This document shows, one piece after another, positions 1 through 21,881 of a stretch of DNA of 64,000 bases (the stretch's first letter is position 1; each line of letters begins with the position of its first letter). Both the position numbers and the translations under genes were made by a program. Source of the DNA: Engraulis encrasicolus (Eukaryota > Chordata > Actinopteri > Clupeiformes > Engraulidae); contig NC_085876.1 of assembly GCF_034702125.1 (NCBI RefSeq), forward strand, positions 8,284,364-8,348,363, read 5' to 3'. Under the pieces are notes generated by a model, which worked only from the letters and a program-made list of their open reading frames with translations, searched no databases and was not told the origin of the DNA.

Positions 1-375
1 TACTTTATCAATTTTGACAATTATGTATTATATTACATAATTTATTTATCAGCCATGTTTCCACGGCACCCCTGTTGAGAAACACTGCCTTATACAGTAG
101 TATGTAGCAGATGCTTTTCTCTCCACAAATGTTCACATCCTTGACAACAAGAAAATGCAAGTAAGAAGGATATCTAAGGCAGCTACGTCCTCCTTCCAAG
201 AAAAAGCTTTAAATGTCATAGCTGCTTCATATTTGAATAGATTAAAACCGGCAACAAGAACATAAAGTACATGTGTAGATATTCACTACAGTTTTTCCCC
301 TTTCTCTCTCTTTTCTGTCATTCTCTCTCCCTCTCTCTCTCTCCCTCTCTCTCTCCCTCTCCCTCTGCTCCCCAG
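1..375 (+). other. sdc3: sdc3 intron, 3' part
   Basis: AT-rich sequence followed by a CT/CCCTCT tract (about 303-366) that doubles as the polypyrimidine tract of the acceptor at 375. No coding signal was seen. Confidence 0.7.
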
Positions 376-8021
<7,646 letters not shown>

Positions 8022-8204
8022 CACACACACACACACAAGGACAGACACACACACACACACACAAGGACAGACACACACACACACACACACACGTACTGAC
8101 ACACACACACACATGGACAGACACACAAATATACATACACTCACGCATAGACATGCAGACACAAATATGACATGCCACAAGGCAGACAAGCAGGAGCTCT
8201 ACGT

Positions 8205-8208
<4 letters not shown>

Positions 8209-8280
<72 letters not shown>
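8209..8280. repeat. (CA)n microsatellite
   Basis: An uninterrupted CA tract directly after the first degenerate tail copy. Confidence 0.95.
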
Positions 8281-8283
<3 letters not shown>

Positions 8284-11200
8284 CTACAAATACATGAACA
8301 GACACAAATGAACACACACACACACAGACAGACATGCTTCACAAGCAGGAGGAGTACTTCGCATAACACACGCACACGTGGACCGACATAAAAATATACA
8401 CATACATGCATACAGACACGCATATACACAAAGAGGAGTTTTATGCATAAAACACATAGACACACAAATGTACACACAAATCAACATACGAATATAGACA
8501 CAAACACACCTTGCACACATACACCCAAATACAGACACAGAACAAAATACATACACCATCCACGTGCATACACATGCATACCAACTGAAAAGGTTTACAT
8601 ATTACTACTAATGAGTTCTGTAATTTATTCTGAAATTCCTTTTTACCGTAGCTACCTTCTTCCTCTCTTCTCCTTGCCCTGTCTCCCCCCCCCCCTCTTT
8701 TTGTCGTAACCTGCTTGTCTACCCTGCCCCCTATCCCTCTTCCTGGTTCTGTGTCTTCTGTCTGCACCTGAAGCACCCCCACACCTCGTTCCTCTTAGGA
8801 GAGTGTCTGTGTCTCTCTCCGTGTAGTTACGTGTCTCAAAAGCAGCAAAAAATGAGCAACCGAGTTTAAAAGGTGGTAATGGAATAAGAGAACGGCGTGT
8901 GGAGGGGTTAGGTGGGTGATGCTCTTGGCATGATTGACATGTCGGGACTGTTTCAAAGAAGCAGCTCTGTGCTTGCTCGCTGCTGCTGGACGTTAGATCA
9001 ACATTGAATGACATTTCATTTGTTTTCCTCCTTTTTTTAAGAAAAAGAAAAAAAAAACCAAAACATTTCATTTTTTTAGTTATTTGCATGAAAAGCAGAC
9101 AATACAAACCATGGCAATATGATAAGACTGATAGAGAGAGAAAAATAAGGAAAAGCAAACAAACAAACAATCACAGCAATGACGACAACTGAGCAGTTTT
9201 TTGTTTTGTTTCAAAAACAACACTGAGCGAACGGAGCTGAGATGAGGAGGTGAGGTGTGTTGAAGGGAGAGGTCATGTGGTGCCTTCCATTGCTCCGGTG
9301 CTATAAGACGAGAGGCTTAAGGGGACAGGAGAGGAGAGGAGAGCAGAAGAGATGAGAGGAGATGAGAGGAGAAGAGAGGAGAGGAGAAGAGGGCTGTGGG
9401 GTAGCAGGTCAGTGGGGTAAGCTCTGGCAGACTTACCTTTCACTGTTGACACTCGCTCACGTGCGCAGGTCCCACTTCACTCTAACCCGCCATCTTGGAA
9501 ACAATCTTCTCTTCTCCTACAACTACTACTTTTTATTACGACTTAATGTTCTGTTACGTTTCTTTTTCTCTCTGTCCAATTTATACATATCTTTTTACTT
9601 TTACTTTGCCATCCTTCTTTCACTGTCGTTCTCCTCTTTTGGTCGCATATACACACATACACATATGAACACAATGTCTCCCTCTGCTGGTGACTGGGTG
9701 TTAGTGAACCTGGCCTTTTGTATCGAAGACGGAAAAAAATAGAACGTTTACATATAGGTCCAGGAATGTTTATGAAACTGTTCAGTGACACTCAGAATAA
9801 AAAAAACAAGAGGATCAGTCCTCTGCGTTGTACAAAGACAATTAGCTATCCATAGTAATAGTATTAATAATAATGATGATGATGACAATAACCAATAACA
9901 ATATATCAACGGGGTCGTGCGGGGGAATGGTGAATATTCTATTTGTAGTGGGTAAGGGGGCTGTATTAGCTGTAAAATAAAGTTTATCTGTAAATACACA
10001 TTTGTTCTTTAATTTAAAACCCATAAGATACATTCTCCACGGGCTCAGGTCACAAAACACACACACACACACGCACCCACAATGCATGTCCACACGCTCA
10101 CAAACACACGCACACACCTCTGACACTCACACACACACACACGTTCTGCATTCCAATGCGGTTTCATGGATTCTTTTCACAGTCTTATTGTGACATATCA
10201 AAAAAAGAGAAATAAAAAAGTGGAAGTCGAGAGATTTCATTGGACATATCTCTCCCTAGATATCATGAATATTGAATAGCAAAAGTCTGTACTTGCCTGT
10301 AATCATCATCCGATGGGTACGGGGCACCCAAACCTTTTTTCTAAGAAGTGTAATGATTCTGATTGGGAGCAGATTCTGGAATTGGATCTTTTTGAATGCA
10401 TGTTCGTGTTGTACTATTATTTTTTATATATATACACATATATTAATATGACTGGTTGGACATGTTTCATTCGCAATCTGATATCAATCGAATGGGACAC
10501 TAATATAGCCTTAAGGGGGAGCAGAAGCACAAAGGCACAAACACACACACACACACACACACACATGTTCACACACACACACACACACACACATAGGCCA
10601 ACAAAAGCATGTTTATCAGCAACTCTGATGAAACGCACCTTTCTTCCCTAACGTCGGCATATATGTGTCGTGTGTGTGTGTGTGTGCACGTATGTGTGTG
10701 TGTGTTTGTGCGGAGATGCCACCTTGGCTGGAAGACTATCCCTGAACAAACAGGTGTGTGTCCTCACCTAAAGTCCATATCCCGACCCCACATGCTGTAC
10801 ACGCGGCCAAGTCGACCTTATCTGGCTTGTGTTAGGTGTATACTGTACATATCCTTTTATATTTCTTTTCTTTTTTCTTTTGAAACATATGGCTGACATG
10901 GTCCACACATTGACTCGAGCCCCCACACACTGTAAAAAGCGCTGCATGGAATGACTTTTATTTTATATGAAAGAAGAAAGTTAATGTGCTGTATAAACCT
11001 CTTTGTGTATTGGTTTAACTGAGCAATGCCATGCATGTTCGGAGGCTACATCTTGACACAGCTGCTGCTGTCTGCAGCATGGGAGAGTAAGGGATCTCAC
11101 ATAGACCCAAAGAAGAGCAAAGTAACTGACTGCTAACGTAAACTAACGGGGGCATGGCGAAATGAAAGTAAAAGTTTGTTTCCCCGTGCCCCTGTTAGGT

Positions 11201-11972
11201 CATCGACTAAAAGTGAGTTCAAATCCCCCTTTGCTGTAATGAGCCTCTTGAAGCTCAAGGCTTGGAGGTCATCAACACCAGATTCCTCCTTTAAGTTCAA
11301 CAAACGTAACATTATCCAGGCGGGAAAAAAATGGCGTTGAACGTACTGTAGTTGAAAGATTAACATGTCATTTGTTAGGTTAAATCAATGCAAACCAACT
11401 GAGGGGGGAAACAAAGGTAAAATAAGATCTGTGCAACAACTTGAGCTTTTTTTGTGTAAAAGTTGCTTCAAAGCGGCGCTTCTTCCAGTGCACCTATGTG
11501 CTGTTTGACCTCTGACACACATGCACACACACAGACATTAAGCTCACCGGAGCTCACATCCAGTCCTCACAAGACAACCTTGTTTGTAGAATGTGTGTGA
11601 GTTTGTGTTTATGTGTGTGTATGTGTGTGTGTGAGAGAGAGAGACAGAGAGAGAGACTGAAAGGCTGGTTTCTAGGAGTCTTTTCTATGTAAGCTCTTTG
11701 GATGTTTGTACCCTTAACCAAATATGAGGCCAAGCATTACAGTGTTTATTGTTTATTTCTTTTCTTTTTTTTGAGTGCATGTGTGTGCACACGTATACAC
11801 ACGCACATGCATATGAGTTGAGTGTGCGTGTGTGCATGTGTGCGTAATGTATGTGTGTGGAGCTGGTATGGATGTTCATTGTGTTTTTATACATTAGCAT
11901 TTTTAAAGTTGTCTCTTTTTTTGGTGAGCTTTTTGGCTCTCCCCCACACTCACTAACTTGCCACTCTGTTCT

Positions 11973-11979
11973 CAATAAA
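11973..11979 (+). promoter_or_regulatory. candidate distal poly(A) signal of sdc3
   Basis: An AATAAA hexamer is followed by GTCT/TTTG-rich sequence within about 40 bases. It is the last good signal before the clearly intergenic DNA. Inferred only. Confidence 0.4.
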
Positions 11980-12844
11980 AACACCTGTCTAGGTGACCTG
12001 AAAATGTCTCATGTCTTTGTATTCTTTGGACAGAGAGGGGAGGGCATGGATGTGTTTGCGCGTGTGGCTGTATGTGCAGCATGCGCGTGTGCGTGCGTGT
12101 ATGTAGTCATAGGGGAAGGGAGTACTACAGAGAACTGAGTTACCCTTAATTGTATATTGTGTGTGATGGCATGTTGAGAACAGGCCTACAGTATACGTAC
12201 GTATGTGGCAAAGAGAAGTAACAAGAAAGCACAGTGTGACTCAAACAAAAAAATATGACGTTTCAAGTTTACCAACTCTGTTGAATTGGAATACATTCTG
12301 CTTCATACTAGCCTCATAGCCTACACTAAATGTGACAACAAATACACAACGATAACTAATAAAAATGTTGTGGGGTTATTTTCAACCCCTCTTTACTCAA
12401 AGCTGACAAAGCAAGCCATTCCAAATGTTCAAATACTGTACAAATACTTTTATCCGCTATTGGGATGGTACGGCCTTTGAATAACCCCACCTTGTAGGCC
12501 TATGGTATATCTATTCGTTTATAAAAAGAATACTTTACTTTCACACACTGTTTACTTAATAAGTGTTAGAACCTGGTGACCTTGGTGTAAAATAAAACTC
12601 TCTGAAACCAACAGTACTGTGCAATGTGTACACAAGTAGTATTCAGTCAGGGTTGCTGCTCGTGGATGCAGCTTTAAGCCTCTACTGCCCTCTGCAGGCT
12701 GCTTACAATAACACATTTTAGAGCGTTCTGCCACCCCCATGGTAATGTGGTCTTAGGCGCCTTGGAATGTTATTAGCTACTCTGGTAACCCATTTTAAGG
12801 ATGGAGTTTTCAACAATTGCATTAAATATTGTAATACGTGGGTC

Positions 12845-13195
12845 TTAAAGGGACACTGTGCAGGTTTTTTAGTTGTTTATTTCCAGAATGCTACCTATTC
12901 ACTAATATTACCTTTTTCATGAATACCTACCACCACTTTCAAATTCAAAGTGTTCATTATGACTGGAAAAAATGCACTTTTCATACATGAAAAGCGGGAT
13001 CTTCTCCATGGTCCGCCATTTTGAATTTCCAGAAATAGCCATTTTTAGCTGTAAAACTGACTGTACTTTGGCCAGAAAATTATTACTTAGTAAACTATCA
13101 TGAAAAGATAAAATGTGGCAATAGGCAGCCCAGTTTCAATGAGCAGTATAGTTGCAGTACCTTTTTTGACCATTTCCTGCACAGTGTCCCTTTAA
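12845..13195. mobile_element. MITE with TTAA ends (family A, copy 1)
   Basis: The ends are inverted repeats: TTAAAGGGACACTGTGCAGG on the left and its exact reverse complement on the right, with TTAA at both borders (12845-12848, 13192-13195). Length is 351 bp with no coding capacity. TTAA targets occur with piggyBac- and Kolobok-type transposases; the class cannot be decided from the sequence. Confidence 0.88.
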
Positions 13196-15039
13196 ATCGA
13201 TTGCACGATACAGGCAGACCTGAATTTAAAGTAGGCCATTGACCGAATAGCGTCCTCCTCCTCACTTCCATGCTGGCTGATAATCTTTGTCTTTCCACTA
13301 ATCTTTTGGCTGGGCCTGGATTTCGCTTATGAAAGGAAGTATTGGCTACATCAAAACATAAACTCTAATAATCTCCACCATTGCCTCTAGTCTTCTAAAT
13401 TATGGCATGGTGCACCTTGGCGGCCCACTGTTCTTATCCACACACACAAAAAATGAAGAGACTATTTAACTCTAAAACTCCGAGATGCACTATTATCCAC
13501 AACAAATGGCCTGTAATTAGTGAACACACTAACAGAAACTAGAGGAGAAACTTTCTGGGTTTTTCTGGCTTAGGCTATGAAAGCAGAGGGCCTGTAAGCA
13601 GGAAGAAGAGGCTAATTTGGCTCGTCATTGTCCATGAGATAAACACAATCACTACAGTCTGTAAAAGTCTGACTGAGATAGGAATAATCACTAACAATTC
13701 TGTAAAAAAGCATTTCAGGATATAAGATATGCCTGTACTGTAGGTCCTGAGAATTTCTGACAGAGAGCCTGCACAAAAGGAGGAGCAAGCTACTTTTAAT
13801 TGCCAGTATTCATGCAATAAATACAAACTAAATCGTAAACTTGTGAAACAAAACTGTAAGACCGTGTGACATAGTGACATTGAGACAATGAACCATTCTA
13901 TTAAAAAAAACATCACGACCTGATCTTTTCCTTTGAGTGGAGTCATTCCTGAAAGAAAGAAAAAAAATGTTCTGGAATTTTCTAGCATTGCCCAGAAAGC
14001 ACCCTTAGAGCAGAGGGAATGAAAAGGAGAATTACACTCTTAAACGGTGTGACTGGAATATGGTGTAACTGGTAATTCAGTTAAAAAAAGAGTTGAGTAG
14101 GGTCTGTCGTTACAGGCCGAAAGGGGCCCCCGATTTTAGGCTCGTTACACTGTGGGGGGATTACTCTATCAGTGTACTCTGTCCCAGGACCAGCCGTTAG
14201 TGGCCCTGGCCCTTGAGCCAAAATATTTTCCCATCTAGGAGAAGGCTGGGCTGCCGTGACTATAAGCCAGGCTGGGAGGCTCTGGTGCGGCATACCTGTG
14301 GGTGCTGAGCTAAACCTTAGAGCCGCCATCAATCCAGACAAAAAAAGCAAACTGCTGACACCAGCGACGGTGCAGAAGAGTGGAACTAAGTAACACCAAG
14401 TAACGCCGGTAAATCCCTACAAAGACATAAATGTGGGACAGTTATTAGAAGAAAAATAAAATACAGTAGACACTTTGTTACAGTAGATGAAGCCTGTAAT
14501 TCGACCTTTGTTTTCTTTCGTGGGAACTACAAAAAATGACAGCCTCTGTGAGTACACAACCTGCATGTCAAGTTGGGAGAGGAGTTGTCTGTCAGAGGGA
14601 GATTTGCATACTACACGGTGTTTCTCGAGGCGTAGTTCAACCAATAGCAGCAGGGCAGCTTTGATGTTTATGTGTGATCTGTAGTTAATTTCTGAACATG
14701 ACGATAAAATAGACATAGTACTATTTTCAGTGTTTACACTCTGGGATTATATTTAGGGCCCGTCCGAGTGTGTGGTAGGATCATGGGTGTGCACAGATAG
14801 GGACGAGGTGGTGATAAAGCACCTGCCCCTTTGCCCTATTGGACAAAAATGCCCTTTTTGAAAGTTATTCTTTTGGGAGATTTTTATTACAATGTACTGT
14901 GGTTCATGTTGACATGATCATCTAATACCTGACAATTAAACTCATGTGACAATAATGGTCAGATATAACATATAGGCCTACGGTAGATTACAACCTCTTC
15001 AAAGAGCTGCATGTAATAACCGCAGGTTGAAAAGAACAG

Positions 15040-15731
15040 AAACATTGTTGTACTCAAGTAAATGTATCTTGGCTTAAATTCTACCCGAGCAAAAGTTAAA
15101 GCACCCATCTAAAAACCTACTCAAGTAAAAGTAAATAGTGTTTCACTTAAAATGTAATTTGAAAAAAACGTTCTTGGTTACTACTCAGGCCAGTTGATTT
15201 AAGTATTTGGGTCAAAATGTAATCAAGTACAAATTAAAGTACTAATTAAAAAACTAGAACTAATTTAAAAACTACTTAGTCTTAAAGGTGCAATGTGTAA
15301 TATTTTTTGTAGTTTATTTCCAGAATTCATGCTGCCCATTCACAAGTGTTACTTTTTTCACAAATACTTACCACCACCATCAGATTCTAAGTTTTCATTA
15401 TGACTGGGAAAATTGCACTTTTCACACATGAAAAGGGGGATTTTCTCCTTGGTCCGCCATTTTGAATGTCAAGAAATGGCCATTTGTAGCTGCGAAAATT
15501 GCCGTACTTTGGTCATACTACTAGTAAATAGTGTCTTATTACTTAGTAAATATCATGAAAAGGTCATATTTGGCAATAGGTAGCACAGTTTCAATGAGCA
15601 GGGTAGTTGCAATACCTACTCTGGCCACATCCTACACAGTGCACCTTTAACATGACAATGTAGACCTACTCATGAAAGCTATCAATTACAATACATGAAT
15701 AAATGTAATTAGTTACTTTCCAGCCCCTGGT
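15040..15731. mobile_element. hAT-like repeat fragment interrupted by the TTAA MITE
   Basis: Before the MITE the sequence has TACTCAAGTAAAAGTA-type motifs, and after it ends GTAATTAGTTACTTTCCAGC CCCTGG. These are typical of teleost non-autonomous hAT elements whose terminus reads CAGGGG(C/T)TGGAAAGTAACT. The left end was not located, so the start is approximate. Confidence 0.55.
15282..15650. mobile_element. MITE with TTAA ends (family A, copy 2)
   Basis: A diverged sister of the 12.8-kb element in the same orientation: ends TTAAAGGTGCAATGTGTA and TACACAGTGCACCTTTAA, with shared internal blocks such as GGTCCGCCATTTTGAATG and TTTCAATGAGCAG. It sits inside an older hAT-like repeat. Confidence 0.85.
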
Positions 15732-16712
15732 AATAACCCTCTATAAAACCACATGTACATGCCAAATAAGAACATGAATGGCAGCTGTATGACTAGTGTA
15801 CACATTTTCCACAGGGTTCTGCTCGCAGCGGTATATTCTTTCTGTCTGTATACTGCTGGCCACCCAATCGTATATGACATTTATGAAGTCCTAGCTGTAG
15901 GCAGCGCTCCGTGGATTCGAGAGCACAGGTATGCCATACCAGACATGTCAAGAAAATGTAATCCCACAATCGTTGACCTTTTGTTCACAGAAAGTTCCCT
16001 TCAGGTAACTGTAAGAAGAGGTGCGGTGAGGATGTAAGAGGAGGGGAGTGGAAAGGAGGAATGTCAGGTAAAGTCAGCGTGTCTTAAAGGCTGGGTCCCT
16101 TTCACTGGTGTTAGTGAAGAGTGAACGTTCAGAAACACCATGTTGCACACCTTTAAAATGACAGAACTGCTCCCTTTATTGGTAATTATTTTATTATGAC
16201 AGGACTGCTAACCAACACTGATACTACGGCCATATATTCAAAGAGAGGCAAAACACAAAATGAAAAAGGATAATTTTGTTTTACTTGATTGGTAATACGA
16301 TAATGCCAGTTTTCAACATGCTGTGTACAGTATGTTGGACTGTGACCAACACTGATACGGTAACATTCCTTGTAAAATCCCTACATAAAAAGCTCATTAT
16401 TCTCCCTACAGAAGCCAGAGGTAAACATAAAATTGACTTCTTTTGACTGTATATTTTGCCGGTGAAATCTCAACAGTGTTTTTAAGGATTTTAAGAATTA
16501 CATTTTTCCTTTCTAGGAATCAAGAAATGAATCCCAGCCCACACAAAGACAGTGAGAGTTGACGAAACAGTTAAAAGTGTTTTACTGTGTGTTGTGTGTA
16601 CTTATTTTACATAAAAGAGAAGCCCACCACTAAACTCAGCCACGGTACAGCTATGAATCAGCAAGAGTAAATTACCACATTAGTGGTGTGAAGTTAAGGT
16701 GGGGTCAACAGC

Positions 16713-16715
<3 letters not shown>

Positions 16716-16797
<82 letters not shown>
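16716..16797. repeat. (GA)n microsatellite
   Basis: An uninterrupted purine dinucleotide tract of about 80 bp. Confidence 0.97.
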
Positions 16798-16799
<2 letters not shown>

Positions 16800-17359
16800 C
16801 TTATCAGCTGAGAACAGATTTGAAAGGAACCTGAGGCTCTGATGCAATTACCATCCATGCCTTCACAATCACGAGGCCCCTTCTGAAGTGGCCGTGTCTA
16901 TTTACATAGGAGGGCTCTCGCTTTGAGATGGGATGTGATGTGACGTCCTGTACGCTTGCTGAGTGAGATAAGTCAGAGGTGAAGTGATTATCATTGCCTT
17001 TGGCAGTTGATGTTTGGTAAACTTATGGCTCAATGTGTGTGATTCATTATTGTTACGTCATTGGAGCATAGGGGGATATAAATGCCCATAAACGCCTATT
17101 AACAGTTCCCTGGTGGTGCTATTGTGAACAGAGCAGTCGTGTACCATCCATTTCCCAACACTACCCATTACACAGCACAACACATTTCCCTACCCTACTA
17201 ACTACTCTCTCACACACATTCTCCTGTCTCCTGTCAACTCTTCTCTGTCTTATCAATAAATACAGAAGCAAAATGCTTAAAATGTTTTAGCTTTTTTTAT
17301 AGTCCCTTATGTCATGGATAAGGATACACATATTTTGCACATCTGGTTTCTTGGGATTT

Positions 17360-17522
17360 TACTATTTTTCGGATAGGACAGTGGAGGAGAGACAGGAAGC
17401 GAGGTGGGAAAGAGAGACAGGGAAGGATTGGGAAATGACTCGAACCCGGGCCGGGCCGGGAATCGAACCCTGGCCGCCCGCATAGCAGTCCAGTGCCCAG
17501 CCGTTAGAGCCAAAGCTGGGCC
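17360..17522 (-). mobile_element. tRNA-derived SINE
   Basis: Read on the minus strand, the head carries GGCTCTAACGGCTGGGCACTG and then a B-box-like GGTTCGATTCC (plus-strand GGAATCGAACC near 17460). It is followed by the CCTGTCTCTC...CACTGTCCTATC tail typical of a common fish SINE. It is a retroposed tRNA-like promoter, not a functional tRNA gene: the acceptor stem does not pair. Confidence 0.75.
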
Positions 17523-18054
17523 ACATCTGTTTTTTTTAAGACAATAACTTTAACATCTTAACATGGAGACTGAAAGTCACTATTCATTATAGAGTATTCT
17601 TTCTGAATTCACGTTGAAGAGTAGGACTGATCAACAGTTGAGAATACATAGAAAACACAAGTGACTCCCATATCTAATACTCTGTAATAAAGTTTTGGAG
17701 TGGGGAGTTCCGTGTCAGGATTATGCTTCGGCCATTGTTAGACAATTCTCTACTAAAGAAAGAACCCAATGGCTGAAACGTAGTCCATTGTCTTCTTCAT
17801 ATATAGTACAGAATCTGCAAAAGACAATTGAATCCTGCCATGAAATTATTTTTTTTAAAGGATTTTATGTGTGCAGACTCACTCCAAACTTCAGTTAACA
17901 TTTGTCCTGCACCTTTACCTGGGGAGAGCTTCTTCTACTCTACTGCGCAATAACCACAGCTGTAAATCGCATTACGATAACTCTTTAACATTCTTACTCT
18001 CAAATGCCGTTGCTCTCCCCTGTTTCTCCCACCAAACTTTCCACAGAAGCTATG

Positions 18055-18126
<72 letters not shown>
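18055..18126. repeat. (CA)n microsatellite
   Basis: A CA tract of about 70 bp followed by a short TGTGTGTG inversion. Confidence 0.95.
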
Positions 18127-18129
<3 letters not shown>

Positions 18130-18338
18130 GTGTGTGTGTGCAGGGCACAAACACATTACTGAGATGTCACAGCCATGCATCATAACCACAGCTCTGTTGG
18201 CCTCTGGCCTGGGGGCTACCGAGGATGTGGGCGGGCTTAGAAGCATTGACGCCATTGGCCAGAATAGACATGTCAGACATGCTGCGGCAGATAATATGTC
18301 CCACTCAACAACACATCACTGCCAAATCTTCATTCACT

Positions 18339-19470
<1,132 letters not shown>

Positions 19471-19763
19471 TCTCCCATGACCCAGACATGCACAGGTAAC
19501 TACTGCTTCAATAAGTAATTTCGGCACACATATATGCCTGAACACACACGCACATACCCAAGCATGCACGCATGCGCATATATGGGTAGATGACGTGACG
19601 TGAACATTTTGCTGTCACAGGCTCTTAAAATTAAGTAAATTCATGCTTTCGAAATTGTCAATGTTTTAAATGATCAAACTAGTGTCCATGTTGTGAAAAC
19701 GTAATGTGTAATAAAACCAGAGTTTAAATAAGTATACTTAATTTTGAGTCAAATGCCACATTT

Positions 19764-21395
19764 GTCCTATGGTGTGACTGTCACAAGCCTGGTTCTAAAT
19801 GTTATAACATTTTTAAATAAATAATCAAAGCTCAGTCATTTCTCTAAACAATCCTGGCATGTTTTTCAAGGTGTCTATTTTGGAAAGTGGCAATGTTTAA
19901 TTTTTTTCCAATTTTTCTGAGACCATATGGACTTATGAAACTTTGTCACAGAAAACAATATCCTGTGGTGTGACATCACATTTTTGGGTAATTCTGTGGA
20001 TAATTATCTATTGTTGAAGCTCCAGCTGTTCTTAAATTGTGACTTCAGACCCTTAAGAAGCCAATAGCAAGGGTGGATTTTAGTTTTTTCTCTCAGAGTT
20101 CTTCAGTCAATCAATTACGTTTTGCTACCACAAGATGTATTAGTTTTGTAGTCCTTTGGTGTGACAGCCATAAAATACATTTTGACAATACTGTATATTT
20201 TCATATTTTTTTCTTATGTTTATGTATGCAAATGCATCTTACTAAAGGTGAAATTGTATTTCATTTGGCAACGACATGACTTTAAATTAACTCAAAAGCT
20301 CAAAAGTCCTATGGTGTGATGGTAAAAGTCCTATGGTGTGACACTTTGGAGGATCACACCAAAGGACAAACAGGTCACACCAAAGGACTAGATATCTGTG
20401 AAATAGCTTTTAAAACAACTGGTAGTAATTTTTTTTGTTTTGTTGTTTGACTAGATAGCCTACATATTGTGTATTCAAATTACTTATTCCTTTATTGGCC
20501 ATTAGAATTTATACTTTGATGCATTGTTGATGAATATTTGCTGTTGATTTTAGATACAGTCAAAGGATATAAAATGTCATTAATGGTGCTTTGAAACCAT
20601 AGAATATAACGGTAACAGTGAAGGAAAGATCAGCGAGAGAGTATATAGAGGAGTATAGATGAATAAAGTATGCTGCGGAGAGCTCAATATATAGCATAAA
20701 TGTGCTTCCCAGCTTCAGATACCAAACAGGCACTGGCCACTACACACTACAGGTTCAATGGTGTGACAGTCATAGCATACCTACAAAGAGGGTGAGGTGT
20801 GATGGTCATGCCAAGGTCACACTTCAGTATGAGTCTTATGAGCTCTGCAGGTTACATTTAATGACCTCATGGTTATCATTAAGTGTTAAGATAGGCTGAT
20901 AAGCTATGACTCAAAGACTTATAAGTGCAAAGTGTAGGTCCATATTGACTACAACATTACATTATGATCAAAAGACAAAATAATCATGTTGATACATTTG
21001 TTTCTGGCTCAGTTTTGCATTTCTGTCCTTTAGCGTGACATGAATGTCCTACGGTGTGACATTCTTTAAATGCTCAAATATTTGTTTGAACTTAACAATA
21101 TTTTTGATAAACACTGAATATTGCATTAGGGAAGAACAAATTATCATCCCTGAAAAGTTAGTATAAATTCGGACAATTTTGAAAATTTAAAAAGAAAGAT
21201 ATCCCTGTATTTCCTCGAAGGTTTCTAATAAGCTCACCTCTAATGGGGAAAAAATACTTAAATGGTAATTTCTCATTTAATTAACACTTTAAAAAATTGC
21301 AATAAATATGAAGAGTGTAACAATGTTCATAAAACTCCATCAAGCCATTTCTACATTACTTAATATATATATTTCTTAACGTCACACCAAAGGAC
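19764..21395. repeat. cluster of GTCCTWTGGTGTGAC motifs in both orientations
   Basis: Plus-strand copies lie at 19764, 19961, 20151, 20306, 20329, about 20756, 21025 and 21046; reverse copies (GTCACACCAAAGGAC) at 20354, 20374 and 21381. They are near-identical 12-15 bp words in otherwise AT-rich, non-coding DNA. The middle four (20306-20388) are arranged forward, forward, reverse, reverse and could fold as a hairpin. The function is unknown. Confidence 0.85.
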
Positions 21396-21583
21396 ATATT
21401 TTCAGCAAATTGCTTTATCAACGTAAATAAATAATCAATTAATAGACCTACATTGTGACCACTTGGATTTTTTGAAAGATCAATTGCTGCACTACGTAGA
21501 CATATACTTTTTTCCCTCATAAACAATGTTTTGTGAAAAAAATGTTTTTTGCAGCCTATCTGTCATCTACCCATATACCCATA

Positions 21584-21590
<7 letters not shown>

Positions 21591-21633
<43 letters not shown>

Positions 21634-21809
21634 CACGCACACAAAGCAGGTCTGTTACGTGATCCCCAGGTGTGTCATTACATCCAGAGAGAGAGGGGGA
21701 CTCTGGGAGATGTCAGTAAGGATTCAAGACAAACAGAGAGTGAGCTGTATGCCTCTGACCCTGGCACTGTGTACACAGAACAATCTGAGCCATGCATGTC
21801 ACATTCAGC

Positions 21810-21880
<71 letters not shown>
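21591..21880. repeat. (CA)n and (GT)n microsatellite pair
   Basis: Interrupted (CA)n at about 21591-21636 and (GT)n at about 21812-21880, in opposite sense about 175 bp apart. Confidence 0.9.

Positions 21881-21881
<1 letters not shown>

Larger units (their letters stand above)
8022..12010 (+). other. sdc3: probable sdc3 3' UTR
   Basis: No open gene follows the stop codon. Candidate poly(A) signals on this strand lie near 9797 (AATAAA), 9977 (AATAAA) and 11973 (CTCAATAAAAAC); the last has T/GT-rich sequence about 30 bases downstream and would give a 3' UTR of about 4 kb. Long 3' UTRs are usual for SDC3. The 8.0-8.5 kb part is CA-rich and holds degenerate copies of the C-terminal codons. The exact end is inferred. 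Confidence 0.5.

Noticed and set aside
13575..13988. Minus-strand frame of 137 codons, hydrophobic, receptor-like in composition
   Set aside because: No receptor motif or conserved block could be recognised. Hydrophobicity follows from A-rich DNA read as T-rich codons, so it is probably chance.
14081..14350. Minus-strand frame of 89 codons in a GC-richer patch
   Set aside because: No recognisable domain or splice context; it looks like an unidentified repeat fragment.
17440..17522. A tRNA gene
   Set aside because: The B-box-like word is present, but the cloverleaf does not close and a SINE tail follows. The same holds for 61.3 kb and 63.0 kb.
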